A DNA stretch of 64,000 nt from positions 62,001-126,000 of the forward strand of contig JANPLZ010000033.1 of assembly GCA_031422555.1 (NCBI GenBank), read 5' to 3'. Of the stretch, positions 45,434-54,435 are shown piece after piece. A program made the translations under genes and the position numbers. Each line of letters begins with the position of its first letter. The first letter of the stretch is position 1. Under the pieces are notes generated by a model that did no database searches, was not told where the DNA came from, and was given only the letters and a program-made list of their open reading frames with translations. This stretch comes from JANNAT01 sp031422555 (lineage in GTDB: Bacteria > Pseudomonadota > Alphaproteobacteria > Rhodobacterales > Rhodobacteraceae).

Positions 45434-47601
45434 GTTCCGAGCCGTCAAACCCCTATGACGCCGATGAAATTGATCTGAAAAAGCTGTTCCTGTCGATCTG
45501 GAGCAGCCGCTATATGATCGGGCTTTGTGCGGCGGTGGGGCTGTTTATTGCGGTGTTCTACCTTGCCAATACGCCGCCGACTTATCAGGCCGACGCGCTG
45601 TTGCAGCTGGAAAAAAGCTCTGGCGGATTGGCCATGCCCAGTGGTCTGGCCGATTTCATGCAAGAAGACAGCCGGGCTGCGACGGAAATTGAAATCATCA
45701 GCTCGCGGTTGATTATCGCCCAAGTCGTTGCCGAACAGAACCTTGACTGGCAAATCGCCCCGGTTCTGGCGCCGTTGATCGGCAATGCGATGGCGCGGTA
45801 TGATCTGCCGATCCCGGAGTTCGGCTTTTTGGCGGGATATGTGCGCAAAGGCGAGAATATCTCTGTTGATCTTATGGAAGTGCCGCCTGATCTGGTGGAA
45901 GAAACCCTTACTTTGACGTCGATGGGCGACGGGGCGTTTACGCTGACTTTCCCCGATGACAGCCAGCTTTCGGGCAAAGTCGGCGTGGTTGCCCAAGACG
46001 CCGCCCGCGGATTTGCGCTGAAACTGGGGGCCTTGAATGCCCCCGCCGGACGCCAGTTTACGCTTAAACATCTTAGTGAACGCAAAGCGATTGACGCAGT
46101 GCGCACGGCGCTAACGATCACCGAGCGTGGCCGCCAATCAGCCATCCTTGAGGCGCGGATCAAAAGCCTTGATAAGGCCAAAGCCGTGGCAATGCTGAAC
46201 GCCATCGCCGAAGCCTATGTGCGCCAGAATATCGAACGCAGTTCTGCAGTGGCCGAAAGCAGCCTTGAATTTATCAACAAACAACTGCCCGAAGCGCAAA
46301 CCACGCTGGAAGCCGCCGAAAAGGCGCTGAATGACTACCGCCAGCAACAGCAATCCGTCGATCTGACCTTCGAGACCGAAAACGTGCTGTCGCAAGTAAC
46401 GCAGATTGAAACCGAACTGCGCGCCTCGCAAAGCAAGGAAGATGAAATCAAGCAGCGCTACAAGACCAGCCATCCGATTTATCAGCAGCTTTTGGCCCAG
46501 CGGACCCGGCTGAATGAGGATTTGGCCAAGTTGCGCAGTGAAGTTGAAACCCTGCCGGAAACCCAGAAGGAAGTGTTGAATCTGACACGGGATCTGGAAC
46601 TGGCGCAGCAGATTTACACCGAACTTCTGACCCGCGCGCAAGAAGTGCGCGTTCTAAAGGCCAGCACCGTTGGCAATGTGCGCATTATTGACCGCGCCGA
46701 AGCCAGCATCGCGGCGGTGGCCCCTAAAACTCAGATCGTGCTGGCATTGGGTCTGATATTGGGGCTGCTGATGGGGGTTATGATTGCCCTGCTGCGTGGC
46801 TGGTTGCGCAAATCGGTGCAAGGCAGCGAAACCCTTGAGGCGATGGGCCTGTCGGTGTTTGCCACCATCAATCTGGCGATGGCCGGCAAAGCCAATCCGC
46901 GCAAAGGCAACGGCATTCTGGCGTTGACCGACCCCACCGATCTGGCGGTCGAAGGCTTGCGCAGTCTGCGCACCAGTCTGCAATTTGGCATGCTTGATGC
47001 GACGTCAAAGTCGTTGGCGATCACCTCAACAGCACCCGGGGCCGGTAAGTCGTTTACCTCGGTCAACCTTGCGGTGGTGACGGCGCAAGCGGGGCAAACG
47101 GTGTGTCTGATTGATGCCGACATGCGGCGTGGCCAGTTGCGCAAGTTCTTCGGCGTGCAAAAGAATGACATCGGCCTAAGCGAATATCTGGCGGGCGAAA
47201 AGACTTTGGACGAAGTGCTGCGCGCCACCAAAACGCCGGGACTGTCGTTTATCGGCACCGGGCGCTATCCGCCAAACCCGTCAGAGTTGTTGATGCGCAA
47301 ACGGATGGCTGATCTGGTGACCGAACTGAATGCGCGGTTTGACATGACTTTGCTGGATTGCCCGCCGGTTCTGGCCGTGACGGATCCGGTGATTGTCGGC
47401 GGCAAGTCCGGCGGCGTTCTGGCGGTGGTGCGGTTCGATCAAACCCCTGTTGCCGAAGTGCAGGCCATGGTCAAAGCGCTGGAGTCGTCGGGGGTGAAAC
47501 TGGTTGGCACCATCCTGAACGGGTTTGATCCGCGCAAAGCCAAGGCAGCGGGCACGGCGGGATACAATTACCGCTATGAATACAAAAGCCGCACGGACTG
47601 A
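45430..47601 (+). CDS. Polysaccharide co-polymerase / BY-kinase (Wzc-like)
   Basis: A 723-residue inner-membrane protein. It has a Wzz domain bracketed by two helices (about 33-47 and 438-456) with a large periplasmic coiled-coil region (about 270-400), then a cytoplasmic BY-kinase: Walker A STAPGAGKSFT, Walker A' CLIDADMRRG, Walker B TLLDCPPVL. The C-terminal tail GYNYRYEYKSRTD holds four alternating tyrosines for autophosphorylation. With the two genes before it, it forms a complete export/chain-length control set. Confidence 0.93.
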   Translation: MSSEPSNPYDADEIDLKKLFLSIWSSRYMIGLCAAVGLFIAVFYLANTPPTYQADALLQLEKSSGGLAMPSGLADFMQEDSRAATEIEIISSRLIIAQVVAEQNLDWQIAPVLAPLIGNAMARYDLPIPEFGFLAGYVRKGENISVDLMEVPPDLVEETLTLTSMGDGAFTLTFPDDSQLSGKVGVVAQDAARGFALKLGALNAPAGRQFTLKHLSERKAIDAVRTALTITERGRQSAILEARIKSLDKAKAVAMLNAIAEAYVRQNIERSSAVAESSLEFINKQLPEAQTTLEAAEKALNDYRQQQQSVDLTFETENVLSQVTQIETELRASQSKEDEIKQRYKTSHPIYQQLLAQRTRLNEDLAKLRSEVETLPETQKEVLNLTRDLELAQQIYTELLTRAQEVRVLKASTVGNVRIIDRAEASIAAVAPKTQIVLALGLILGLLMGVMIALLRGWLRKSVQGSETLEAMGLSVFATINLAMAGKANPRKGNGILALTDPTDLAVEGLRSLRTSLQFGMLDATSKSLAITSTAPGAGKSFTSVNLAVVTAQAGQTVCLIDADMRRGQLRKFFGVQKNDIGLSEYLAGEKTLDEVLRATKTPGLSFIGTGRYPPNPSELLMRKRMADLVTELNARFDMTLLDCPPVLAVTDPVIVGGKSGGVLAVVRFDQTPVAEVQAMVKALESSGVKLVGTILNGFDPRKAKAAGTAGYNYRYEYKSRTD

Positions 47602-47612
47602 CCCAACACCGC

Positions 47613-48587
47613 CTAGGGTGCCGTCATCAGCTGCGCCACATCCAGCATCCGGTTGGAAAACCCCCATTCATTGTCATACCAGCCAAACACCCGCAGCATT
47701 CCGCCCGCTGTGACCCGGGTTTCGGGCAGCGCCATGACGATGCTTTCAGACCGCGCCCGCAAATCGGTGGACACCAGCGCTTGGGCTGTGGTGCCAATCA
47801 CCCCGCCCGCCGCCACAAAAGCCGCGTTTACCGCCGCAACCGAAGCGGGGCGTTGCGTCATCACGCACAGATCAACCGCCGAGACGCTGGCCGTTGGCAC
47901 CCGCACCGCCGATCCTTGCAGCCGCCCGGCAATGTCGGGCAACACGACATCCAGCAGCCGCTGCGCCGAGGTGGTGGTCGGCACCATCGACAGCGCCGCC
48001 GCCCGGCTGCGGGCAAAATCCGCCGCGGGCGCATCGACGGTGGGCTGGCTGCCGGTATAGCAGTGGATCGTGGTCATCGACCCGGTGATGATGCCAAAAT
48101 TCTGGTGGATCAACCGCGCAACCGGGGCCAGCGCATTGGTCGTGCAAGACGCGTTTGAAACGATGGTCTGGCCGTGCAGCACCGCCTCGTTTGCGCCCAG
48201 CACCACCGTCACATCGGCAGCATCAGACGGCCCCGAGATCAGCACTTTCGCCGCCCCTGCGCGCAAGCCACGCGCCGCCACATCGCGCGTCCCGGCCCGC
48301 CCGGTGCATTCCAGCACCACCTCGACGCCGGACAGGTTCAACCCCGAAATGTCGGGTGTGCGATACAAGGGGATCGCTTGCCCGTTGATCACAAGATGCC
48401 CGTCTTTGACCGCGACATCACCCCGCCACGGGCCGTAGACAGAATCGAATTCGAACAGATAAGCGCACATCTGGGCGTCGGCGATATCATTGATACCAGC
48501 AATTGCAACTTCGGGGGCGGCGCCTTGCAGTGCTGCGCGCAGCACGGACCTGCCGATGCGGCCAAAGCCATTGATAAACACCTGCAT
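47613..48587 (-). CDS. gap: Glyceraldehyde-3-phosphate dehydrogenase family protein
   Basis: A 324-residue GAPDH. NAD-binding INGFGRIGRSVLRA, catalytic Cys in SNASCTTNALAPV, His in TTIHCYTGSQPT and the C-terminal WYDNEWGFSNRM are intact. It may be a paralogue, with no glycolytic neighbours; a role in gluconeogenic flux from the bhc products is possible but unproven. The start at 48587 is preferred because the conserved strand begins there. Its stop lies 11 bp from the wzc stop, convergent. Confidence 0.87.
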   Translation of the reverse strand: MQVFINGFGRIGRSVLRAALQGAAPEVAIAGINDIADAQMCAYLFEFDSVYGPWRGDVAVKDGHLVINGQAIPLYRTPDISGLNLSGVEVVLECTGRAGTRDVAARGLRAGAAKVLISGPSDAADVTVVLGANEAVLHGQTIVSNASCTTNALAPVARLIHQNFGIITGSMTTIHCYTGSQPTVDAPAADFARSRAAALSMVPTTTSAQRLLDVVLPDIAGRLQGSAVRVPTASVSAVDLCVMTQRPASVAAVNAAFVAAGGVIGTTAQALVSTDLRARSESIVMALPETRVTAGGMLRVFGWYDNEWGFSNRMLDVAQLMTAP

Positions 48588-48694
48588 CGCCGTCCCCTGT
48601 TTGTCACACCGTTGCTTGCGCGCCAGACAAATCACCTGAGGCGCGCGCGATCAATGCAAGTTTTGTATGCAGACAATGGCCGATGGCCCCCGCG

Positions 48695-49510
48695 TCAGGG
48701 CTGGCTGCCCCCGATTGCCAGCGTCACCCGGTCAGCCGCCGCGCGCACCAAAGCGCCAAAGCGGGCGGCGTCCGACAGGCCCATGCGAAACGCCGGACCC
48801 GATACCGAAACCCCTGCCACCGGTTCGCCATGCGCATTGAAAATCGGGGCCGCCACACAGCGCATGCCCGTCGCGCGTTCCTGATCGTCAATCGCATAGC
48901 CGCGCGCGCGGGTGCGGGCCAGATCGCGCAACAGGCTTTCCGGGGCGGTCAGCGACAGCGAGGTAAACCGTTGCAGGCCTTTGCGCGCCAAAATCCCCTG
49001 CACTTTGTCGTCGTGCAAATAGGCCAGCAGCGCCTTGCCAATGCCCGACACATGCATCGGGCCTTTGGTGCCCGGCGGAAAAAACGCGCGAATGGCTTCG
49101 TGGGTTTCAACCTGCGCCAAGAACAGCACCTCATCCCCGGCCTCGATGCCCAGATTTGACGTCTCTCCGGTGTCGCGCATCAACTGATCCATCGGTTGGC
49201 GGGCGCGCTCTACCACTTTGGTGCGGCGCAAGAACGCCGACCCCACCCGGAACGCGCCGCCGCCAATATGCCAAACCTGCCCCGGTTCTTCCAATTCGAC
49301 CATGCCGCGCGCCTGCAAGGTGACCAGTGCGCGAAACACCGTGGCCACCGCCTGTTCGCTGCGCTGCGACAATTCGGTCAAAGTCAGGCCGGAACTGGCA
49401 GACAGCACCTCAAGCAAGCCCAAAGCCCGGTCCAACGCCTGCACGGTGTTTTGATCGGTCTTGTCGTTGAAGGATTTCGGGCGGCCCCGGCTGCGCGGTT
49501 GGTCTGACAT
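48695..49510 (-). CDS. bhcR: IclR-family regulator of the beta-hydroxyaspartate cycle
   Basis: A 271-residue IclR-type regulator with an N-terminal winged HTH (LTLTELSQRSEQAVATVFRA) and a C-terminal effector-binding domain (GMRCVAAPIFNAHGEPVAGV). Divergent from bhcA with 161 bp between. In Paracoccus the homologous BhcR binds this promoter region and responds to glyoxylate (established knowledge); the assignment here rests on gene order and family. Confidence 0.9.
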   Translation of the reverse strand: MSDQPRSRGRPKSFNDKTDQNTVQALDRALGLLEVLSASSGLTLTELSQRSEQAVATVFRALVTLQARGMVELEEPGQVWHIGGGAFRVGSAFLRRTKVVERARQPMDQLMRDTGETSNLGIEAGDEVLFLAQVETHEAIRAFFPPGTKGPMHVSGIGKALLAYLHDDKVQGILARKGLQRFTSLSLTAPESLLRDLARTRARGYAIDDQERATGMRCVAAPIFNAHGEPVAGVSVSGPAFRMGLSDAARFGALVRAAADRVTLAIGGSQP

Positions 49511-49569
49511 GTTTTGGCGATCTTTCTGCGGTGTTTGCAGGGATGAAAAAGCGTAAACTTATGACTTAT

Positions 49570-49586
49570 ATGATGAATACCATCAT
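49570..49586. promoter_or_regulatory. Candidate BhcR operator 1
   Basis: A perfect inverted repeat ATGATG-AATAC-CATCAT (arms 49570-49575 and 49581-49586, 5-nt spacer) in the bhcR-bhcA gap. Spacing and symmetry suit a dimeric IclR regulator. Centre about 34 bp from operator 2. Confidence 0.45.
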
Positions 49587-49602
49587 CCACACCAAATGAA
49601 AA

Positions 49603-49621
49603 ACAATTTCGAAAAAATTGT
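49603..49621. promoter_or_regulatory. Candidate BhcR operator 2
   Basis: A perfect inverted repeat ACAATTT-CGAAA-AAATTGT (arms 49603-49609 and 49615-49621, 5-nt spacer) 51 bp before the bhcA start. It has the same spacer length as operator 1 but different arms. Confidence 0.45.
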
Positions 49622-49671
49622 GCTGCGGTGATGAAGCGCCTAAAGTCAAGCAACTGTATGGAGATATGCCG

Positions 49672-50841
49672 ATGTCCGCGCAAAACCCGGTCTTTATTCC
49701 CGGCCCAACCAATATCCCGGAATCGGTGCGCAAGGCTTGCGATATACCGACGATGGATCACCGGTCCCCCGCCTTTGCGCGGCTGTTCAAGCCTGCGGTG
49801 GCCGGAGTGCGCCGGGTGCTGCAAATGGATCAGGGCGAGGTGATCATTCTGCCATCCACCGGCACTGGCGGCTGGGAAGCGGCGATTTCCAACACGCTGT
49901 CGGCGGGCGATATTGTGTTGGCGGCCCGGTTTGGCATGTTCAGCCATCGCTGGATTGATATGTGTCAGCGCCACGGCCTGATCGTTGAAATCATTGAAAC
50001 CCCTTGGGGTCAGGGCGCGCCGTTGGCCGCGATTGAGACCGCGTTGCGCGCCGACACCGCGCACAAAATCCGCGCCGTGCTGGCGACGCACAACGAAACC
50101 GCAACCGGCGTCAAATCGGATATCGCCGGCATCCGCCGCGCGTTGGACGCCGCCGGGCATCCGGCGTTGTTGTTGGTGGACGGCGTGTCGTCCATCGGGT
50201 CGATGCCGTTCAAGATGGCGGAATGGGGTGTTGATATCGCCGTGGCGGGCAGCCAGAAGGGCTTTATGCTGCCCGCCGGTCTGGCCATTCTGGGCATCAG
50301 CCCCAAGGCGATTGCGGCAATGGACACCGCCGGTCTGCCGCGCTGTTTCTTCGATTTCAAGGACATGTTGCGCAGTTATGCGGCGGGCGGCTTTCCCTAT
50401 ACCCCGCCGGTGGGTCTGATCGCGGGTCTGGCCCATGCGATTGATCTGCTGGAAGACGAAGGATTGGATGCGGTATATGCCCGCCATCACAGGCTGGCAG
50501 AAGGGGTGCGGCGCGCGATTGCGGCTTGGGGGCTTGCGCCCTGCGCGGTATCGCCCGATCTGTATTCTGATACCGTCACCGCGGTGATGGTGCCTTCGGG
50601 CTGCAATGGCACGGATCTGGTGCAACTGGCGGCCAGCAAATACGGCGTGGCGTTTGGCGTCGGCTTGGGCGAAGTGGCGGGCAAAGTGTTTCGCATCGGC
50701 CATCTGGGCATGCTAACCGATGTGATGATGCTGTCGGGGCTGGCTTGCGCCGAGATGTGCATGGCCGATCTGGGCTGGCCGGTGACATTGGGGGCAGGCG
50801 TCGCGGCAGCACAAGATTACTACCGTAGTTCAACATCTTAA
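49672..50841 (+). CDS. bhcA: Aspartate-glyoxylate aminotransferase
   Basis: A 389-residue fold-type I PLP aminotransferase of the class V/serine-glyoxylate type. It opens with NPVFIPGPTNIPESVRKA; STGTGGWEAAISN binds PLP and the Schiff-base Lys is in VAGSQKGFMLPAG. In the beta-hydroxyaspartate cycle it makes glycine from glyoxylate using aspartate as donor. GGAGA is 7 nt before the ATG at 49672, which favours it over the ATG at 49666. First gene of bhcABCD. Confidence 0.93.
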   Translation: MSAQNPVFIPGPTNIPESVRKACDIPTMDHRSPAFARLFKPAVAGVRRVLQMDQGEVIILPSTGTGGWEAAISNTLSAGDIVLAARFGMFSHRWIDMCQRHGLIVEIIETPWGQGAPLAAIETALRADTAHKIRAVLATHNETATGVKSDIAGIRRALDAAGHPALLLVDGVSSIGSMPFKMAEWGVDIAVAGSQKGFMLPAGLAILGISPKAIAAMDTAGLPRCFFDFKDMLRSYAAGGFPYTPPVGLIAGLAHAIDLLEDEGLDAVYARHHRLAEGVRRAIAAWGLAPCAVSPDLYSDTVTAVMVPSGCNGTDLVQLAASKYGVAFGVGLGEVAGKVFRIGHLGMLTDVMMLSGLACAEMCMADLGWPVTLGAGVAAAQDYYRSSTS

Positions 50842-50851
50842 GGGTTCGCAG

Positions 50852-51799
50852 ATGTATATTCCCACTTATGCAGATGTCGAAGCCGCCCATGCCCGCATCG
50901 CGCCCCATATCCACCGCACCCCGGTCTTGACCTCCAGCTATCTGAACGCGCTGACCGGCGCCGAGTTGTTCTTCAAATGCGAGAACTTCCAGAAGGCGGC
51001 GGCGTTCAAGGCGCGGGGGGCGTCAAATGCGGTGTTCGGGCTGACCGATGCCCAAGCGTCCTTTGGCGTCGCCACCCATTCCAGTGGCAATCACGGATTG
51101 TGCCTTAGCTATGCCGCGGGGCGGCGGGGTATTCCTTGCACCGTGGTGATGCCGCGCACCGCACCCCAAGCCAAGAAAGACGCCGTCGCAGGATATGGCG
51201 GCCGCGTGGTGGAATGTGAGCCATCGACCACCAGCCGTGAAGCGGTGTTTGCAGCAGTGGTTGCAGGCAGCGGCGCCGATTTCGTGCATCCCTACAATGA
51301 TCCGCGGGTGATCGCGGGTCAGGCCACCTGTTCGCGCGAGTTGAACGAACAAGTGCCGGGTCTGGATGCGGTCATCGCGCCGATTGGCGGCGGCGGCATG
51401 ATCTCGGGCACCTGCCTGACGTTGTCGACGATCGCACCGGGGATCAGGATTTACGCGGCTGAACCCGAACAGGCCGATGACGCCTATCGCAGTTTCAAGG
51501 CCGGGCATATCATCGCCGATGACGCGCCGGTTACTGTGGCGGATGGGCTGAAAGTACCGCTGAAAGACCTGACCTGGCATTTTGTGAAAAACCACGTCAC
51601 GGATATTCTGCGCACATCAGAACAAGAGATCATCGACGCCATGCGCCTGACTTGGGCGCGGATGAAAATCGTGATCGAGCCGTCTTGCGCTGTGCCTTTG
51701 GCCGCAATTTTGCGCAACCCCGACATCTTTCGTGGCCGTCGGGTGGGCGTTATCATCACCGGCGGCAACGTCGATCTGGACAAACTGCCCTGGTTATAG
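50852..51799 (+). CDS. bhcB: Beta-hydroxyaspartate dehydratase
   Basis: A 315-residue fold-type II PLP enzyme of the serine/threonine dehydratase family. The PLP Lys is in KAAAFKARGASN, with SSGNHGLCLSYA and the glycine loop IGGGGMISGTCL. It dehydrates beta-hydroxyaspartate to iminosuccinate in the cycle. AAGGG precedes the ATG by 9 nt; 10 bp after bhcA. Confidence 0.93.
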   Translation: MYIPTYADVEAAHARIAPHIHRTPVLTSSYLNALTGAELFFKCENFQKAAAFKARGASNAVFGLTDAQASFGVATHSSGNHGLCLSYAAGRRGIPCTVVMPRTAPQAKKDAVAGYGGRVVECEPSTTSREAVFAAVVAGSGADFVHPYNDPRVIAGQATCSRELNEQVPGLDAVIAPIGGGGMISGTCLTLSTIAPGIRIYAAEPEQADDAYRSFKAGHIIADDAPVTVADGLKVPLKDLTWHFVKNHVTDILRTSEQEIIDAMRLTWARMKIVIEPSCAVPLAAILRNPDIFRGRRVGVIITGGNVDLDKLPWL

Positions 51800-51816
51800 G
51801 GCGAAAGGAAACCCCC

Positions 51817-52980
51817 ATGAATGCGCCCGTAAATTTCGCCGCCTATGAGGTTGGCTTTGACATTCCTGCCAAGCCCGGCATGGACGAGGCCGATATCCAG
51901 ACCCCGTGCCTGATCCTTGATCTTGACGCATTAGAGCGCAATATCAAGAAGATGGGCGACTATGCAAAGGCGCGCGGCATGCGCCACCGGGTGCATGGCA
52001 AAATGCACAAATCGGTGGATGTAGCGTTGTTGCAGGAACGTCTGGGCGGGTCGGTCGGCGTGTGTTGCCAGAAAGTGTCCGAAGCCGAGGTGTTCGCGCG
52101 CGGCGGCATCAAGGACGTGCTGGTATCAAACCAAGTGCGCGAACCGGCGAAAATTGACCGGCTGGCACGGATGCCACACTTGGGCGCGCGGGTCATCTGC
52201 TGTGTTGATGATCTGGCCAATGTCGCCGATCTGTCGGCGGCGGCCATGCTGCATGGCACGCAGATCGAATGTTTGGTGGAAATTGACTGCGGTGCGGGGC
52301 GCTGCGGCGTAAATTCGACCCCCGCCGTGGTGGCTTTGGCCCAAGCGATTGATGCAGCCGACGGTCTGCGCTTTGCGGGTATTCAGGCCTATCAGGGGGC
52401 GATGCAGCATATGGACAAATACGACGACCGCAAAGCCAAGATCGAACTGGCAGTGGCGATGGTCAAAGACGCTGTTGATGCGTTGGCGGGCGTCGGGATT
52501 TCTTGCGATATCGTCGGCGGCGGCGGCACCGGCAGCTATTACTTTGAGGCGGCGTCGGGCGTTTATAACGAACTGCAATGCGGATCATACGCCTTTATGG
52601 ACGCCGATTATGGCCGGATACTGGACCAGAACGGCCAACGCATTGATCAGGGTGAATGGGAAAACGCGCTGTTCATCCTGACAAGCGTGATGAGCCATAC
52701 CAAGGCCGACAAGGCGATTGTTGATGCGGGCCTGAAAGTGCAATCGGTGGATTCGGGGTTGCCGGTGATTTATGGCCGCACCGATGTGAAATATCTAAAA
52801 TGTTCCGATGAACATGGTGTGGTCGAAGATCTGGGCGGGGTGTTGAAAGTGAATGACAAGCTGCGCCTCGTGCCCGGCCACTGTGATCCGACCTGCAACG
52901 TGCATGACTGGTATGTCGGCCTGCGAGGCGGCAAGGTTGAAGTCGTCTGGCCGGTGTCGGCGCGTGGGCGGGCATATTGA
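51817..52980 (+). CDS. bhcC: Beta-hydroxyaspartate aldolase
   Basis: A 387-residue PLP enzyme of the D-threonine aldolase/alanine-racemase-N fold. TPCLILDLDALERNI and the PLP-Lys segment HRVHGKMHKSVDVALLQ start the barrel; DIVGGGGTGSYYFEA binds phosphate; the C-terminal HCDPTCNVHDWYVG contributes the divalent-metal site. It joins glyoxylate and glycine to beta-hydroxyaspartate. AAAGGAAA 6 nt before the ATG at 51817. Confidence 0.93.
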   Translation: MNAPVNFAAYEVGFDIPAKPGMDEADIQTPCLILDLDALERNIKKMGDYAKARGMRHRVHGKMHKSVDVALLQERLGGSVGVCCQKVSEAEVFARGGIKDVLVSNQVREPAKIDRLARMPHLGARVICCVDDLANVADLSAAAMLHGTQIECLVEIDCGAGRCGVNSTPAVVALAQAIDAADGLRFAGIQAYQGAMQHMDKYDDRKAKIELAVAMVKDAVDALAGVGISCDIVGGGGTGSYYFEAASGVYNELQCGSYAFMDADYGRILDQNGQRIDQGEWENALFILTSVMSHTKADKAIVDAGLKVQSVDSGLPVIYGRTDVKYLKCSDEHGVVEDLGGVLKVNDKLRLVPGHCDPTCNVHDWYVGLRGGKVEVVWPVSARGRAY

Positions 52981-53023
52981 TCGGTGCCGGATTCGGGATG
53001 ATATATCAAAAGGATAGACCGCA

Positions 53024-53986
53024 ATGCTGATCCTTCCCGAAGCGTTGGTTGCCGAACTGGTATCACCGCAAGACGCGTTTTCCGCCATCGAAGCCTGTTT
53101 TGCGGCGATGGCGCGCGGCGATGCCTATAACTTTCCGGTCGTGCGTGAGGCGTTGGGCGAGGGCCGTCAGTATGGCTTCAAATCCGGGCTGAACCGCGTG
53201 GGCGGGCAGTTGGGCGTCAAGGCGGGCGGCTATTTTCCGGGCAATGCCGCTAAAGGATTGATCAACCACCAGTCTTCGGTGTTTTTGTTCGATCCGGATA
53301 CGGGGCGTCCGGTGGCCATGGTGGGCGGCAATCTTTTGACCGCGCTGCGCACGGCGGCGGCGGCGGCGATTTCGATTGATCGGTTGGCGCGCCCCGACGC
53401 GCGGGTGCTGGGCATGCTGGGCGCGGGACATCAGGCGATGTTTCAACTGCGCGCGGTGGCGCGGGTGCGGCGGTTCGAACGGGTGGTTGGCTGGAACCTG
53501 CACCCCGAGATGTTGCCCAAACTGGCGGCAGTGGCAAACGAACTGGGCCTGCCGTTTGACGCGGTATCATTGGCCCAACTGGGCGCGCAGGCGGATGTGA
53601 TTGTTACCATCACCTCGTCGCCCACCGCGTCCCTGAGGAACGTTGATGTGCGCCCCGGCACGCATCTGGCGTGCATGGGCACCGATACGGTTGGTAAACA
53701 AGAGGTGGAACCGGCCCTGTTGGCGCGGGCGTTGGTGTTCACCGACGAAGTGGCGCAATCGGTGAGCATTGGCGAGGCGCAGCATGCGGTGGCGGCAGGG
53801 CTGATTGCCCGCGATGCGGTGCAGCCCTTGGGCGACGTGATCATCGGGCGGCACCCGGGCCGGGTATCTGCGGATCAGATCACGGTGTTCGACGGCACGG
53901 GCGTGGGATTGCAGGATCTGGCAGTGGCGGCAATCGCCGTGTCCCGCGCACGCGAACGCGGCTTGGGCATAGACGTGGCGGTCTAG
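53024..53986 (+). CDS. bhcD: Iminosuccinate reductase
   Basis: A 320-residue member of the ornithine cyclodeaminase/mu-crystallin family. RTAAAAAISIDRLARPDAR and VLGMLGAGHQAMFQLRA are the family nucleotide-binding stretches. In the cycle it reduces iminosuccinate to aspartate, closing the loop with net formation of a C4 unit from two glyoxylate. AAAGGA is about 10 nt upstream. Last gene of the cluster. Confidence 0.93.
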   Translation: MLILPEALVAELVSPQDAFSAIEACFAAMARGDAYNFPVVREALGEGRQYGFKSGLNRVGGQLGVKAGGYFPGNAAKGLINHQSSVFLFDPDTGRPVAMVGGNLLTALRTAAAAAISIDRLARPDARVLGMLGAGHQAMFQLRAVARVRRFERVVGWNLHPEMLPKLAAVANELGLPFDAVSLAQLGAQADVIVTITSSPTASLRNVDVRPGTHLACMGTDTVGKQEVEPALLARALVFTDEVAQSVSIGEAQHAVAAGLIARDAVQPLGDVIIGRHPGRVSADQITVFDGTGVGLQDLAVAAIAVSRARERGLGIDVAV

Positions 53987-54073
53987 TATCGTCACGGTCC
54001 CCTGCAGGTAACAAAGACATCAATCATCTACCGGGCAGCATGGCCACGCAGTCAATTGATCGCCCAAACAATA

Positions 54074-54108
54074 ACGCCCGCGACATGCGCGGGCGTATTG
54101 AAAACATC
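54074..54108 (-). terminator. Intrinsic terminator of the small secreted-protein gene
   Basis: A perfect 9-bp stem (ACGCCCGCG 54074-54082, CGCGGGCGT 54088-54096, loop ACATG). Read on the minus strand it is followed by TATTGTTTGGG, a modest T-rich run. It sits 30 bp after the stop of the minus-strand gene and may also stop transcripts from bhcD. Confidence 0.65.
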
Positions 54109-54126
54109 TGATGATGTTTGAAAGTC

Positions 54127-54354
54127 TTATTCTTCGATTGGCTCTTCGGTGCTGCCCGACGTGCCGCCAGCCACGGCTGCTACGGTCAGGCCGAGCAGAA
54201 GCAGGATCAGCAGGCCGCCGTTGCTGCTGCTGGACGGACCAACGGCAACCATAGGCTCTTCTTCAACGATGGGGGCCTCCATGCCGCCAGCGATTGCGTT
54301 GGTCGCGAACAACGCGGTTGTGGTCGCGATCAGAAACGAGGTGATTTTTTTCAT
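54127..54354 (-). CDS. Small secreted or membrane protein, function unknown
   Basis: A 75-residue protein. It has a clear signal peptide (KKITSFLIATTTALFATNAIA, cut before GG at 22/23), then an acidic stretch (APIVEEEP), a Ser run (PSSSSNGG), a 19-residue hydrophobic segment (47-65, GLLILLLLGLTVAAVAGG) and an acidic C-terminus (STEEPIEE). I do not recognise a family. It has its own terminator and lies at the edge of the exopolysaccharide genes, on the same strand as the yjbF/yjbH-like pair. Confidence 0.7.
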   Translation of the reverse strand: MKKITSFLIATTTALFATNAIAGGMEAPIVEEEPMVAVGPSSSSNGGLLILLLLGLTVAAVAGGTSGSTEEPIEE

Positions 54355-54435
54355 GTCGAAAGACTCCGGTTAAAAGACAGGCTGGATCAACCTTACACGC
54401 TGGCAATTAAAAAGAAAAGCCTACTCGCGCTATAG

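Noticed and set aside
47613..48587. The gap gene as erythrose-4-phosphate dehydrogenase
   Set aside because: The catalytic and NAD-site motifs fit ordinary GAPDH, and no vitamin B6 genes are nearby; nothing in the sequence favours the Epd call.
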